From positions 1 through 32,914 of the forward strand of contig WRIB01000033.1 of assembly GCA_009782955.1 (NCBI GenBank): a stretch of 32,914 nt of DNA, written 5' to 3'. Each line of letters begins with the position of its first letter. The stretch's first letter is position 1. Shown piece by piece: positions 17,203 to 23,910 of this stretch. The notes beneath the pieces were generated by a model that did no database searches, had not been told where the DNA came from, and worked only from the letters and a program-made list of their open reading frames with translations. The DNA is from Treponema sp. (lineage in GTDB: Bacteria > Spirochaetota > Spirochaetia > Treponematales > Breznakiellaceae). Position numbers and translations under genes: made by a program.

Positions 17203-18273
17203 TTAACCCCTGGAAATGTAGAGCAGCCGTTCCGCCAGTCTGCCCCGGGCTTTTTCCGCTTCTGCAGAAAACCAGATACGAAAAAGACTTTCGCCTGCCA
17301 ATGCCCGCATTGCCCCGGATGCATAGAGTGTTGAAGGATTATCGGGCAGGGCAGCCAGCGGCAGCAACGGCAAAAGCAAATTTGGATTTCTTTGATTTAC
17401 CGCCGTGGTAACAGCCGCATCTATTTCAAAACGGGTTTTAAGAACCGGCGCATCTTCCGTTTTTAAACCCATTGATTTTGCCAGTATGATCCGGCATTCT
17501 GCTGCATAAGGCCCTTCCGGCGCCAAATTAATACAGCGTTCCGCATGCGCAGATGCAGCATTCGGTGATTCATCTAAAATACTTTTACCACTTGCATTTT
17601 CCGAACGTGCATAACGGTACCAATACTCCGGAAATCCTGCATAACGGGCACGAATAGCTCCGTACGTAGATCGTTCATCCCTTTCTGCAGTTCCTTTTTC
17701 CAAAGCACAAACCAATAACATAAACCGGGAAAAACTGTCCACTTCGGTTTCTTTACCGTAAAGCTTTGTGAGCAATTCTTCCGCTATGTCATAGCGGCCG
17801 TCAAAATAGGCAAGGATCGCTCTGACAGCCGCCGCAATTTCCTTATGTGCTTCAGGCCCAAAGGCAGTATTTTCTTCCAGTAGTTTTTCCAGCCCTTGCC
17901 TGATCGATTCTTTGGTAACATCCCCTGCCCCCATGGCATAGGCCCAGGACAGTTCTTTATATACCGCCAACACCGCACCGGAATAATCGCCGGCATCTTC
18001 CCTCAGTTTCGATTCGGCAAGTCCCAGACCGGGAACAAAACCGCCGGATCTTTCCAATTCCGCAAGATCATCCAGCGCAGCGGGTAATAAAATTCCGTTA
18101 TCCGGCGGAACATCCCGACCAGGTAGCGTAATAGCATCCAAACCGGGCAATAATGCCGGCTTTGCAGCTGCCTTACCTGATCTGACCGCGCAGGAATTTA
18201 AAACCAGGAATGGTATTACCAGTACCATCATTATCAGTAACATAAGCAGAAGAGAAATATTTGTTTTTTGCAT
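17203..18273 (-). CDS. Helical-repeat lipoprotein, first gene of the efflux operon
   Basis: A 356-residue predicted lipoprotein. I chose the ATG at 18271-18273 because AAAGGAG lies seven bases before it; an upstream in-frame GTG at 18297 falls ahead of that site. The signal is very hydrophobic and ends in LNSC (Cys28). The rest is Ala/Leu/Glu-rich and reads as irregular paired helices of TPR/Sel1 type (for example DYSGAVLAVYKELSWAYA and FDGRYDIAEELLTKLYG), with no catalytic motif. It begins the run of close genes that continues to the RND pumps. The 141 bases before it hold one copy of the dispersed GGAACA repeat, but no clear promoter could be read. Confidence 0.72.
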   Translation of the reverse strand: MQKTNISLLLMLLIMMVLVIPFLVLNSCAVRSGKAAAKPALLPGLDAITLPGRDVPPDNGILLPAALDDLAELERSGGFVPGLGLAESKLREDAGDYSGAVLAVYKELSWAYAMGAGDVTKESIRQGLEKLLEENTAFGPEAHKEIAAAVRAILAYFDGRYDIAEELLTKLYGKETEVDSFSRFMLLVCALEKGTAERDERSTYGAIRARYAGFPEYWYRYARSENASGKSILDESPNAASAHAERCINLAPEGPYAAECRIILAKSMGLKTEDAPVLKTRFEIDAAVTTAVNQRNPNLLLPLLPLAALPDNPSTLYASGAMRALAGESLFRIWFSAEAEKARGRLAERLLYISRG

Positions 18274-18369
18274 AATAACTCCTTTCCCCCCAATCACTTC
18301 CTACAGGGCAGAAGAGTTGTTTTTGCTTGTATTGGGAAAGAAAAAAGTGAGAAAAATCGGAAAAATTAT

Positions 18370-18390
18370 TAATTAAGGCTGTTCCAAAAC
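18370..18390 (-). repeat. Dispersed intergenic repeat, copy 1
   Basis: Reads on the minus strand as GTTTTGGAACAGCCTTAATT plus A. It lies about 95 bases upstream of the first efflux-operon gene and just past the end of the deacetylase gene. It shares the TGGAACA core and AATTA end with the copies at 26645 and 22406 and, less well, 21648. Confidence 0.55.
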
Positions 18391-18414
18391 TTCAATTTTA
18401 AAAACAAACTCAAT

Positions 18415-19188
18415 TCACTGCAACACTCCCGGTATTTCAGCAGGATCAAAACCGCTTATACGGTAACCTTTTTCCAGTAAAATAATAATGATCTCTTCAA
18501 CTGCGGAGGGGAGCCAGCTGCGGTTGTATGATCCTTCGGGATCCAAGGCAAGCTGTTTTTCCATGGTTGTGTATGCATCTCTGGCATCATGGAGCAGGAT
18601 GATGCCTCCCTTTTCTTTTTCGACCTTCTCTATAATCCTGGCAATGGCCTTGTCCCTGTCAACGCCGGAAAGAACTGCATCATAAATGCGAATTGTACAG
18701 GGCGCCATGCGGTAGCCCTGCTGTTCCCAAAATTGCCGCTGGCCTCTTTTGTAATACCCGCCGTGGGGCCGGTAGGCAGGAAGCACTGAAGCAGCCTGTT
18801 CCTGTTCACCAAGAGCAGCAAGAATCGCCTTTTCTCCTGCAAGAATGTTGGCGCTGAAGGCCTCGTTATTTAAAAAAAATGCCCAGCTTTCTCCGTAACC
18901 ATGATTGATAATCCGGTGACCTCCGGCGGCAATGCGCCGTACCATGGCGGGATTCTGTTCAGCGTTAATTCCCAGAAGGGAAAAACAGGCCCGTATTCCG
19001 TACTTTTCCAGCACTTCCAAAAGCCTGAGAGTAGTATCGTCATAAACATTAGGGCCGTCATCAAAGCTGAAAGTTACAATGCCGGAAGGAAATTCACGGG
19101 GTTTGGTATTAATGCTTTTGCAGGCCCCAAGATTCAGATATACGATAACGAAAAAAAGTATTAAAAAAAAATCGCCAATTCTTTTCAT
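18415..19188 (-). CDS. Polysaccharide deacetylase (NodB homology) lipoprotein
   Basis: A 257-residue carbohydrate esterase 4 family protein with a lipoprotein signal (lipobox NLGAC, Cys23). The ATG at 19188 gives a classic signal; ATGs at 19221 and 19230 are possible but lengthen the N-terminus and no start has a strong ribosome site. NodB motifs are visible: TFSFDDGP (motif 1), GHRIINHGYGE (motif 2), RPHGGYY (motif 3) and IILLHDA (motif 5). Motif 2 normally supplies two metal-binding His as H-x3-H; here the second is Glu. The enzyme may therefore bind its metal differently or be impaired. Likely substrates are peptidoglycan or another N-acetylated glycan in the periplasm, but this is not shown. 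It is separated from the efflux operon by about 140 bases. Confidence 0.85.
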   Translation of the reverse strand: MKRIGDFFLILFFVIVYLNLGACKSINTKPREFPSGIVTFSFDDGPNVYDDTTLRLLEVLEKYGIRACFSLLGINAEQNPAMVRRIAAGGHRIINHGYGESWAFFLNNEAFSANILAGEKAILAALGEQEQAASVLPAYRPHGGYYKRGQRQFWEQQGYRMAPCTIRIYDAVLSGVDRDKAIARIIEKVEKEKGGIILLHDARDAYTTMEKQLALDPEGSYNRSWLPSAVEEIIIILLEKGYRISGFDPAEIPGVLQ

Positions 19189-19288
19189 TAAACAATATCC
19201 GGTGCTTAAAGAATAATACATTAACCTCATTAGTGGAAGCGGTACTGTACCGGATTCAGTCTAAAAAACAGATTCCTTTTGCGTTGTC

Positions 19289-19316
19289 TTGACATAAATT
19301 GAAAATTCCTTATTGT
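19289..19316 (+). promoter_or_regulatory. Putative promoter of the methyltransferase gene
   Basis: A perfect TTGACA (19289-19294) is followed after 16 bases by TATTGT (19311-19316; four of six matches to TATAAT), in an AT-rich stretch. It would start transcription about 30 bases before the ATG at 19355. Confidence 0.5.
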
Positions 19317-19354
19317 TGAATAATCAAATATATTGTAAAAGCGCTGGTTAACAT

Positions 19355-19954
19355 ATGATCTCAAATGAAACATCATACAATAACATTGCAGAAAAATGGG
19401 CAGAAGTTCAGAGCAAATCATCTCCCAGTAAACTTGTAACGGATTTTTCATCAAAAATAAAACCAAACGGAAAAATATTGGACATTGGCTGCGGAACAGG
19501 TTATCCAAATACAAAATATTTATCCGATAATGGATTTTCAATTACAGGAATTGATATATCGGAAAATATGCTGAAAAAGGCAATTGAACAAAAAATAAAA
19601 AATGCAAATTTTTATTTATCCGATTTTTATAAATATAAACCGGCAGAAAAATATGATGGAATAATTGCTTTTGATTCGTTTTTTCATTTTTCAAAGAGAA
19701 GACAGAAAGAAATTTATAAAAAAGTATCCGATTGGATTAATACAGGAGGTTATTTGCTGTTTACACACGGAAATGAAGACAGCGAAATAGAGGGAAATAT
19801 GTTTGGGGAAGTCTTTTACTATAGCGCCCTTAATACAAAAGAAGTTCATAAATTGCTTTTAAAATCAGGTTTTAAAATTGAATTATCAATAGAAAAATAC
19901 AAAGAAGAAAACATAGAAAGAGATTTAGTGATACTTGCAAAAAAAAATAAATAA
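19355..19954 (+). CDS. Class I SAM-dependent methyltransferase
   Basis: A 199-residue small-molecule-type methyltransferase. Motif I is ILDIGCGTGYPN near residues 41-52, followed by the acidic ribose-binding residue in GFSITGIDISENML, the motif at NFYLSDFYKY, and a catalytic-region strand YDGIIAFDSFFHF with motif-III-like GGYLLFTHG. The length is normal for UbiE/Methyltransf_25-like enzymes. The substrate cannot be inferred. The gene is very A+T-rich and uses AAA/AAT/ATA codons heavily, unlike all its neighbours, which fits recent acquisition. It is a single plus-strand gene between minus-strand genes with its own promoter. No clear Shine-Dalgarno precedes the ATG. Confidence 0.85.
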   Translation: MISNETSYNNIAEKWAEVQSKSSPSKLVTDFSSKIKPNGKILDIGCGTGYPNTKYLSDNGFSITGIDISENMLKKAIEQKIKNANFYLSDFYKYKPAEKYDGIIAFDSFFHFSKRRQKEIYKKVSDWINTGGYLLFTHGNEDSEIEGNMFGEVFYYSALNTKEVHKLLLKSGFKIELSIEKYKEENIERDLVILAKKNK

Positions 19955-19979
19955 GGCTACCCGGCAATGCCGGATAGCC
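19939..19979 (-). terminator. Intrinsic terminator of the PLP-lyase gene
   Basis: On the minus strand GGCTA-T-CCGGC, loop ATT, GCCGG-G-TAGCC forms a hairpin with two five-pair arms around one mismatch. A T-rich tail including nine T in a row (19939-19947) follows. It lies just past the lyase stop, and its T-tail is laid over the last codons of the convergent methyltransferase gene. On the plus strand it lacks a T-run and is a poor terminator. Confidence 0.75.
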
Positions 19980-20001
19980 ATTCTCTGCAGCAAAGCAAAT
20001 A

Positions 20002-21450
20002 CTACAAACTTTCGCCGAAATCCTTGCGGAATTGCTGAACAAGCATATCAGGCCAGTTACTCACCGGCTTTAAGCGGCCAAAGAAGAAACGCAGTACTTT
20101 GGGCTCTTCGACAAACTCCAGTCCGCCGATTAGATTACGGTTTTTAAACAGCCACGCAATACGGTCAGCTACGTATTTAACCTGCGACAATGTGAACACG
20201 CGTTTGGGAAATGCGAGCCGCAATAGTTCCATTTCCGCCAGACGTTCGCTGCCGTCTTCATTACGCTGTTCGCTCATCGTACCGCGTTCCATGCCCCGTA
20301 TGCCGCCTGCAATAAACACAGCCGATGCCAGAGCGCCGGCCCGGTAATGGGTCTGCGGAATGTGTGAACAAAACTCAGTAGCGTCTATATGACAGCCAAG
20401 ACCGCCGGGCGGCGTTACAACGGGAATTCCCTTTGCCTGAAGTTCACTGCACAGAGCTTCTACAAAAATCGGCGTCTGGCTGATTACATCCATGTCCATA
20501 GATTCCTGTAAGCCAACCGCCATTGCTTCCATTTCGCGTACCGACATACCGCCGTATGTAAGAAAGCCTTCGTACAATGGCACCATTTCGCGCATTTTAA
20601 TAAACAGTTCCTCGTTGGAAGTAAGAATACCGCCGCCGCGGGCAGCACCCAGCTTGCGGGAAGAAAAATAAATAATATCCACAAGCGAGGCTATTTCACG
20701 TGTAATGTCCTTGATGTCGGCATCCTTGAATTCCGGATCGCGTATCTTGATAAAATACAGGTTGTCGGTCAAAAGACTTGCATCGTATATCAGTTTAATG
20801 CCCTCGCTGCGGCAAATCCGGGATACTTCACGCAGGTTGGCCATGGATACCGGCTGTCCGCCGACAAGGTTGGTTCCCGCCTCGATGCGTACAAAACTGA
20901 TTTTTTCCTTTCCAATCCGTTTGACTGCTTCAGTAAGCTTTCCGGTGTCCATATCGCCCTTGAACAGATTGCTGCTCTGTATCTTGAGTCCTTCATCATT
21001 GATCAATTCTTCGACTGTGCCGCCCATAAGGGAAACATGCGCCTTGGTTGTTGTAAAATGATAGTTCATCAGAGCGACCGATCCTGGCTTTACAATGGTT
21101 TGTGCAATGATGTGCTCACAGGCACGGCCCTGATGGGCAGGAAGAAAGTGTTTCATTCCGAATATGTCCTGCAAGACTTTTTCCAGGCGAAAATAAGTTT
21201 CCGAGCCGGCATAACTGTCGTCCGCCTGCAGCATGGCAGCATACTGTTTTTCGCTCATGGCATTAACACCGCTGTCTGTCAGCATATCGAGGAAAATATC
21301 CAGGTTTTTAAGCAGGAATGTGTTAAACCCCGCTTCGCTCATACATTGCATACGTTTTTCCACCGGATGCAGGTTTATCTTCTGTACCATGCGTACTTTG
21401 TGCATCTCCAATGGAACGCTTTCTCCGGAAAAAAATTTCAGATTGGGCAT
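20002..21450 (-). CDS. Tyrosine phenol-lyase/tryptophanase-family PLP enzyme, divergent
   Basis: A 482-residue beta-eliminating lyase of the aromatic amino acid group. It starts behind AAGGAG. Family landmarks are present: Tyr in SYAGSE, the PLP-phosphate loop AHQGRACE, FTTTKAH, the Asn in TNLVGGQPVS, Asp223 in IYDAS for the PLP ring nitrogen, and the Schiff-base Lys266 in SSRKLGAA. The carboxylate Arg lies in LLRLAFPKR. GMERG and RFFFGR resemble tyrosine phenol-lyase (SMERG, RFFTAR) more than tryptophanase (VEIG). Three positions differ from both: the Arg beside the ring Asp (Arg217 of Citrobacter TPL) is Leu226, the Lys before the PLP Lys is Arg265, and the following Asp is Leu267. The enzyme probably still does PLP chemistry, but substrate and even beta-elimination are uncertain. 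It is monocistronic with its own terminator. Confidence 0.82.
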   Translation of the reverse strand: MPNLKFFSGESVPLEMHKVRMVQKINLHPVEKRMQCMSEAGFNTFLLKNLDIFLDMLTDSGVNAMSEKQYAAMLQADDSYAGSETYFRLEKVLQDIFGMKHFLPAHQGRACEHIIAQTIVKPGSVALMNYHFTTTKAHVSLMGGTVEELINDEGLKIQSSNLFKGDMDTGKLTEAVKRIGKEKISFVRIEAGTNLVGGQPVSMANLREVSRICRSEGIKLIYDASLLTDNLYFIKIRDPEFKDADIKDITREIASLVDIIYFSSRKLGAARGGGILTSNEELFIKMREMVPLYEGFLTYGGMSVREMEAMAVGLQESMDMDVISQTPIFVEALCSELQAKGIPVVTPPGGLGCHIDATEFCSHIPQTHYRAGALASAVFIAGGIRGMERGTMSEQRNEDGSERLAEMELLRLAFPKRVFTLSQVKYVADRIAWLFKNRNLIGGLEFVEEPKVLRFFFGRLKPVSNWPDMLVQQFRKDFGESL

Positions 21451-21518
21451 ATCTATCTCCTTATTGTAAATGGTTTTCGGCCAAAAAATTGCCGGAGGAA
21501 AATTAACGGTGGATTATG

Positions 21519-21537
21519 GCCCCTCAGAACGAGGGGC
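21519..21537 (-). other. GC-rich hairpin in the leader of the PLP-lyase gene
   Basis: GCCCCTC and GAGGGGC form a perfect seven-pair stem around a five-base loop, about 70 bases before the lyase start codon. No T-run follows on either strand, so it is not a standard terminator. It may be an mRNA-stabilising or regulatory leader structure. Confidence 0.45.
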
Positions 21538-21589
21538 TAAGATAGGAGTAACAGTAACGGTCAGAAACGAATTTCAATAGCATCATGCA

Positions 21590-21618
21590 ATCCAATCATT
21601 TTTACAAAAAAATGTCAA
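21590..21618 (-). promoter_or_regulatory. Possible promoter of the PLP-lyase gene
   Basis: A perfect TTGACA (21613-21618 on the minus strand) is followed by 17 bases and TTGGAT (21590-21595), a weak -10. Start of transcription near 21583 would give a leader of about 130 bases that includes the GC-rich hairpin. Confidence 0.35.
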
Positions 21619-21647
21619 GTATTTTTTTCCCAATTTTTTCCCAAAAG

Positions 21648-21668
21648 CTAAAGTAGCTGTTCCATAAT
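21648..21668 (-). repeat. Dispersed intergenic repeat, degenerate copy 4
   Basis: On the minus strand this reads ATTATGGAACAGCTACTTTA plus G, sharing the TGGAACAGC core with the other three copies but diverging in its last nine bases. It lies between the divergent PLP-lyase and YhhN genes, just upstream of the YhhN -10 box. Confidence 0.35.
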
Positions 21669-21681
21669 CAATTTTTTCTTG

Positions 21682-21687
21682 TATACT
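21682..21687 (+). promoter_or_regulatory. -10-like box six bases before the YhhN-family start
   Basis: TATACT ends six bases before the ATG at 21694, with no Shine-Dalgarno in between. No good -35 was found at 16-18 bases. This spacing predicts initiation at the start codon itself. Confidence 0.4.
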
Positions 21688-21693
21688 ATTGCC

Positions 21694-22335
21694 ATGATAA
21701 CCTTTGGAATTTATTGTCTAACCGGAATTGTCAATCTGGTAAGCGCCTTTTTCTTTAAAGAAGGCTTACGGAAAATCTCAAAATGCTGCCTTATGCCGGT
21801 GCTGCTTGTTTTTTACCTTTTTGAAGCGGAGCAAATTCTTTTTCTTGTTATTGCCGCCCTTGTCTTTAGCTGGGCAGGCGACATCTTCCTTATAAATAAA
21901 GATAAACCTCTCTTTTTCAGATTAGGGCTGGCGGCGTTTCTGATAAGCCATATTTTTTATAGCGTCGCTTTTCTTACCCTGGCGGGGATGATCAACAACC
22001 TGGCATTGATCTTTTCTGTGATCATCGCCGTTCCCATGGGACTTGCCATGCTGAAACTTCTGAATGCCAGCCCTCCGATGAAAATTCCGGTTACCGCTTA
22101 TGCCGTATTTATTATTCTGATGAGTTTATCCGCTCTTCAGTTAATGCTTGCCCGGCCAGGTTTACCGGGGATTCTTGTCTTTTCAGCGAGTGTGATTTAC
22201 CTTTTTTCCGATACCTTTATGGCGTATCTTCTTTTCCACGGTAAACCAAAGCACTTTAACCTCATTACCATGATTCCCTATATCATAGCTCAGGGAGGCA
22301 TTATTATGGGGCTGGTTTTAGGGTCAGTACCGTAA
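21694..22335 (+). CDS. YhhN/TMEM86-family membrane protein (lysoplasmalogenase-like)
   Basis: A 213-residue integral membrane protein with about eight hydrophobic segments filling its length. Family signatures are visible: SWAGDIFLI near residue 63, a GLAAFLISHIFYSVAF segment, and SDTFMAYLLF near residue 180. The conserved Asp residues of the first and last motifs are present. Animal TMEM86 members hydrolyse the vinyl-ether bond of lysoplasmalogens. For bacterial YhhN proteins a related lipid activity is likely but not shown by sequence. I chose the ATG at 21694 over an in-frame TTG at 21679 because it gives a normal hydrophobic start. It stands alone between two minus-strand genes. Plasmalogens occur in some anaerobes, which makes a lipid role plausible here. 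Confidence 0.82.
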   Translation: MITFGIYCLTGIVNLVSAFFFKEGLRKISKCCLMPVLLVFYLFEAEQILFLVIAALVFSWAGDIFLINKDKPLFFRLGLAAFLISHIFYSVAFLTLAGMINNLALIFSVIIAVPMGLAMLKLLNASPPMKIPVTAYAVFIILMSLSALQLMLARPGLPGILVFSASVIYLFSDTFMAYLLFHGKPKHFNLITMIPYIIAQGGIIMGLVLGSVP

Positions 22336-22405
22336 TCAGGATTTCCACCAGTAGTGAACATTCAAACACATATAAAAGCTATACTTCCTAGTTTAATACG
22401 CCAGT

Positions 22406-22426
22406 GTTAAGGAACAGCCTCAATTA
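22406..22426 (+). repeat. Dispersed intergenic repeat, copy 3
   Basis: Reads on the plus strand as GTTAAGGAACAGCCTCAATT plus A, matching the consensus at about 19 of 21 positions relative to copy 1. Its last three bases are the (reverse-strand) stop codon of the VWA gene, so the copy forms the 3' border of that gene. Confidence 0.55.
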
Positions 22427-23887
22427 CTCATTGGAACTTGGCGGTTCAGGTATTTTTATTGAGTTGAGCAGCTGGTTCATTTCAACAAGAGGATCCTTGT
22501 ATGGCTCAAAATGGAAGAAGACCTCATAGTTTTTTCTGGAAATAACCCGTATGGGTTTTCCTATACATTCGACGATCGGAGCTGAACCAATATCGGGAAA
22601 ATATTCGCTTTTAAGCGGCGTAAATGTACAATTCGTCCCGTCAAAATAAAGGCGTCCTATGTTGGCAGGAAAATGAACCAGGAAGATGAGGAAATCTGAA
22701 TTGCCTCCGCCGACAGTATAGGTTGCTCCCTTCTTCATGGCATGGATATTACGTCTGCCTATTGCGGTATTTTGTTCTTCAACAAATATGTTAAGCATGG
22801 GCGGTTTTGTAAGGAACTGATTTGAAGTATTCCTGTAGTGGTAACTTCTGTTTGGCCCTTGCAGAGATGCTTCAGCCTGCCGTGAAGCATAGCTATTAAG
22901 CAATGCCGCATTGTTTGAAGCATCGCCTGAACCGCTCCCTTCCGAAGAAATTTGAGCCATGGCTTTTTTGGGCGAAGATTGAAGCTTCCGCATTCGGAGG
23001 ATAATAAAAAGAATCAGTAAAAGGAGCAGCAATGTTCCTGCAATAATCAGAGGCAAAGGAATGTTTTGAAAATTAAATCCGCTGCCGCTGCTTTCTCCGG
23101 AAGTTTGAGCTGCTGTTACGCCGGTTTCATTTCCTTGTACTGTTTCACTGGCTGCGGAATCTGAACCGGAAAACGACTGTTCTCCGACTGGAGAAGTACC
23201 CTGAGCTGTATTATCCGAAGCAACGTCTTCATTACCGGAAGAATCTGTACCTGTTACAGAATCTGTACCAACAACACCGGTTGTACTGCCAGCTGCACCT
23301 GAGCCGGAAGTACTGCCGGACGATCCTGCAGCAGAACCTGTACCGATTGTACTGCCGGAACCAGAAGCAGCAGCGGACGTACCGGAAGCAACACCGCTTT
23401 GCCCCGGACTCATGGGACTTGTGGCCCGGATAAACTGCAGGTCTGTCCTCGGCGGGAAACGCCCTGCAGCAGCGCTTACCTGACCGCTTAAATCACTATC
23501 GGAAACAAAGAAAACTTTTTTTGGTCTTTCTCCCTGAATGGAACGGGTATATTGCTCCGTATAATTTATGGCAGCCGCAGGATCTGAACTTGGATCCAGC
23601 GGATAAAGCAGCCATATCCTGGCACTGGCTGTTTGAATATCCCCCTCTCCCAAAATGCGACGGGCAATTTCAAACCTGGGCTTTGAACCAAAAGAAATAA
23701 TGTGCAGGGTATCCCCAATAGACAGATTTTCTGCAAGAAACAGTCTAGAAAGATATGTCCCCACTTCATTGTAATATGAAAACATGGAAGATGAAGTATC
23801 AACCACCAATACTACATCCTTGCCTTGCTGAGCTGCGAGGGGAAAAAGTATTGAGACAATGAACAGAACAAGAAATACTTTTTTCAC
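22424..23887 (-). CDS. Membrane-spanning von Willebrand A protein with possible FHA-like tail
   Basis: A 487-residue protein. I chose the GTG at 23887 because GGAGGAG lies eight bases before it; the GTG at 23896 overlaps that site. The order is: signal peptide (1-20, ending LAAQ); a VWA domain (about 22-155) with the MIDAS motif DTSSS at Asp30 and a later SDSDLSG; a Ser/Gly/Thr/Ala-rich low-complexity linker (about 160-267); one membrane helix (about 274-295) followed by RMRK; and a C-terminal domain (about 365-470). The C-terminal segment YTVGGGNSDFLIF followed by NIGRLYFDG resembles a degenerate FHA fold. The expected topology is VWA outside and tail in the cytoplasm. Both the FHA call and a signalling role are inference. 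The gene starts 23 bases after the greA-like stop and is probably co-transcribed with it. Confidence 0.8.
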   Translation of the reverse strand: MKKVFLVLFIVSILFPLAAQQGKDVVLVVDTSSSMFSYYNEVGTYLSRLFLAENLSIGDTLHIISFGSKPRFEIARRILGEGDIQTASARIWLLYPLDPSSDPAAAINYTEQYTRSIQGERPKKVFFVSDSDLSGQVSAAAGRFPPRTDLQFIRATSPMSPGQSGVASGTSAAASGSGSTIGTGSAAGSSGSTSGSGAAGSTTGVVGTDSVTGTDSSGNEDVASDNTAQGTSPVGEQSFSGSDSAASETVQGNETGVTAAQTSGESSGSGFNFQNIPLPLIIAGTLLLLLLILFIILRMRKLQSSPKKAMAQISSEGSGSGDASNNAALLNSYASRQAEASLQGPNRSYHYRNTSNQFLTKPPMLNIFVEEQNTAIGRRNIHAMKKGATYTVGGGNSDFLIFLVHFPANIGRLYFDGTNCTFTPLKSEYFPDIGSAPIVECIGKPIRVISRKNYEVFFHFEPYKDPLVEMNQLLNSIKIPEPPSSNE

Positions 23888-23910
23888 TTTTATCACTCCT
23901 CCGGAACCGG

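Noticed and set aside
19241..19251. GGTACTGTACC, an 11-base palindrome upstream of the deacetylase gene, as an operator
   Set aside because: Short, a single copy, and not positioned against a recognisable promoter. Chance is a sufficient explanation.
21519..21537. The GC hairpin as a terminator of a minus- or plus-strand gene
   Set aside because: No T-run follows on either strand and no gene ends here. Kept as a leader structure only.
23083..23410. Repetitive DNA inside the VWA gene, as a possible tandem repeat or CRISPR-like array
   Set aside because: It encodes a Ser/Gly/Thr/Ala-rich linker with irregular codons. There is no constant repeat-spacer pattern.
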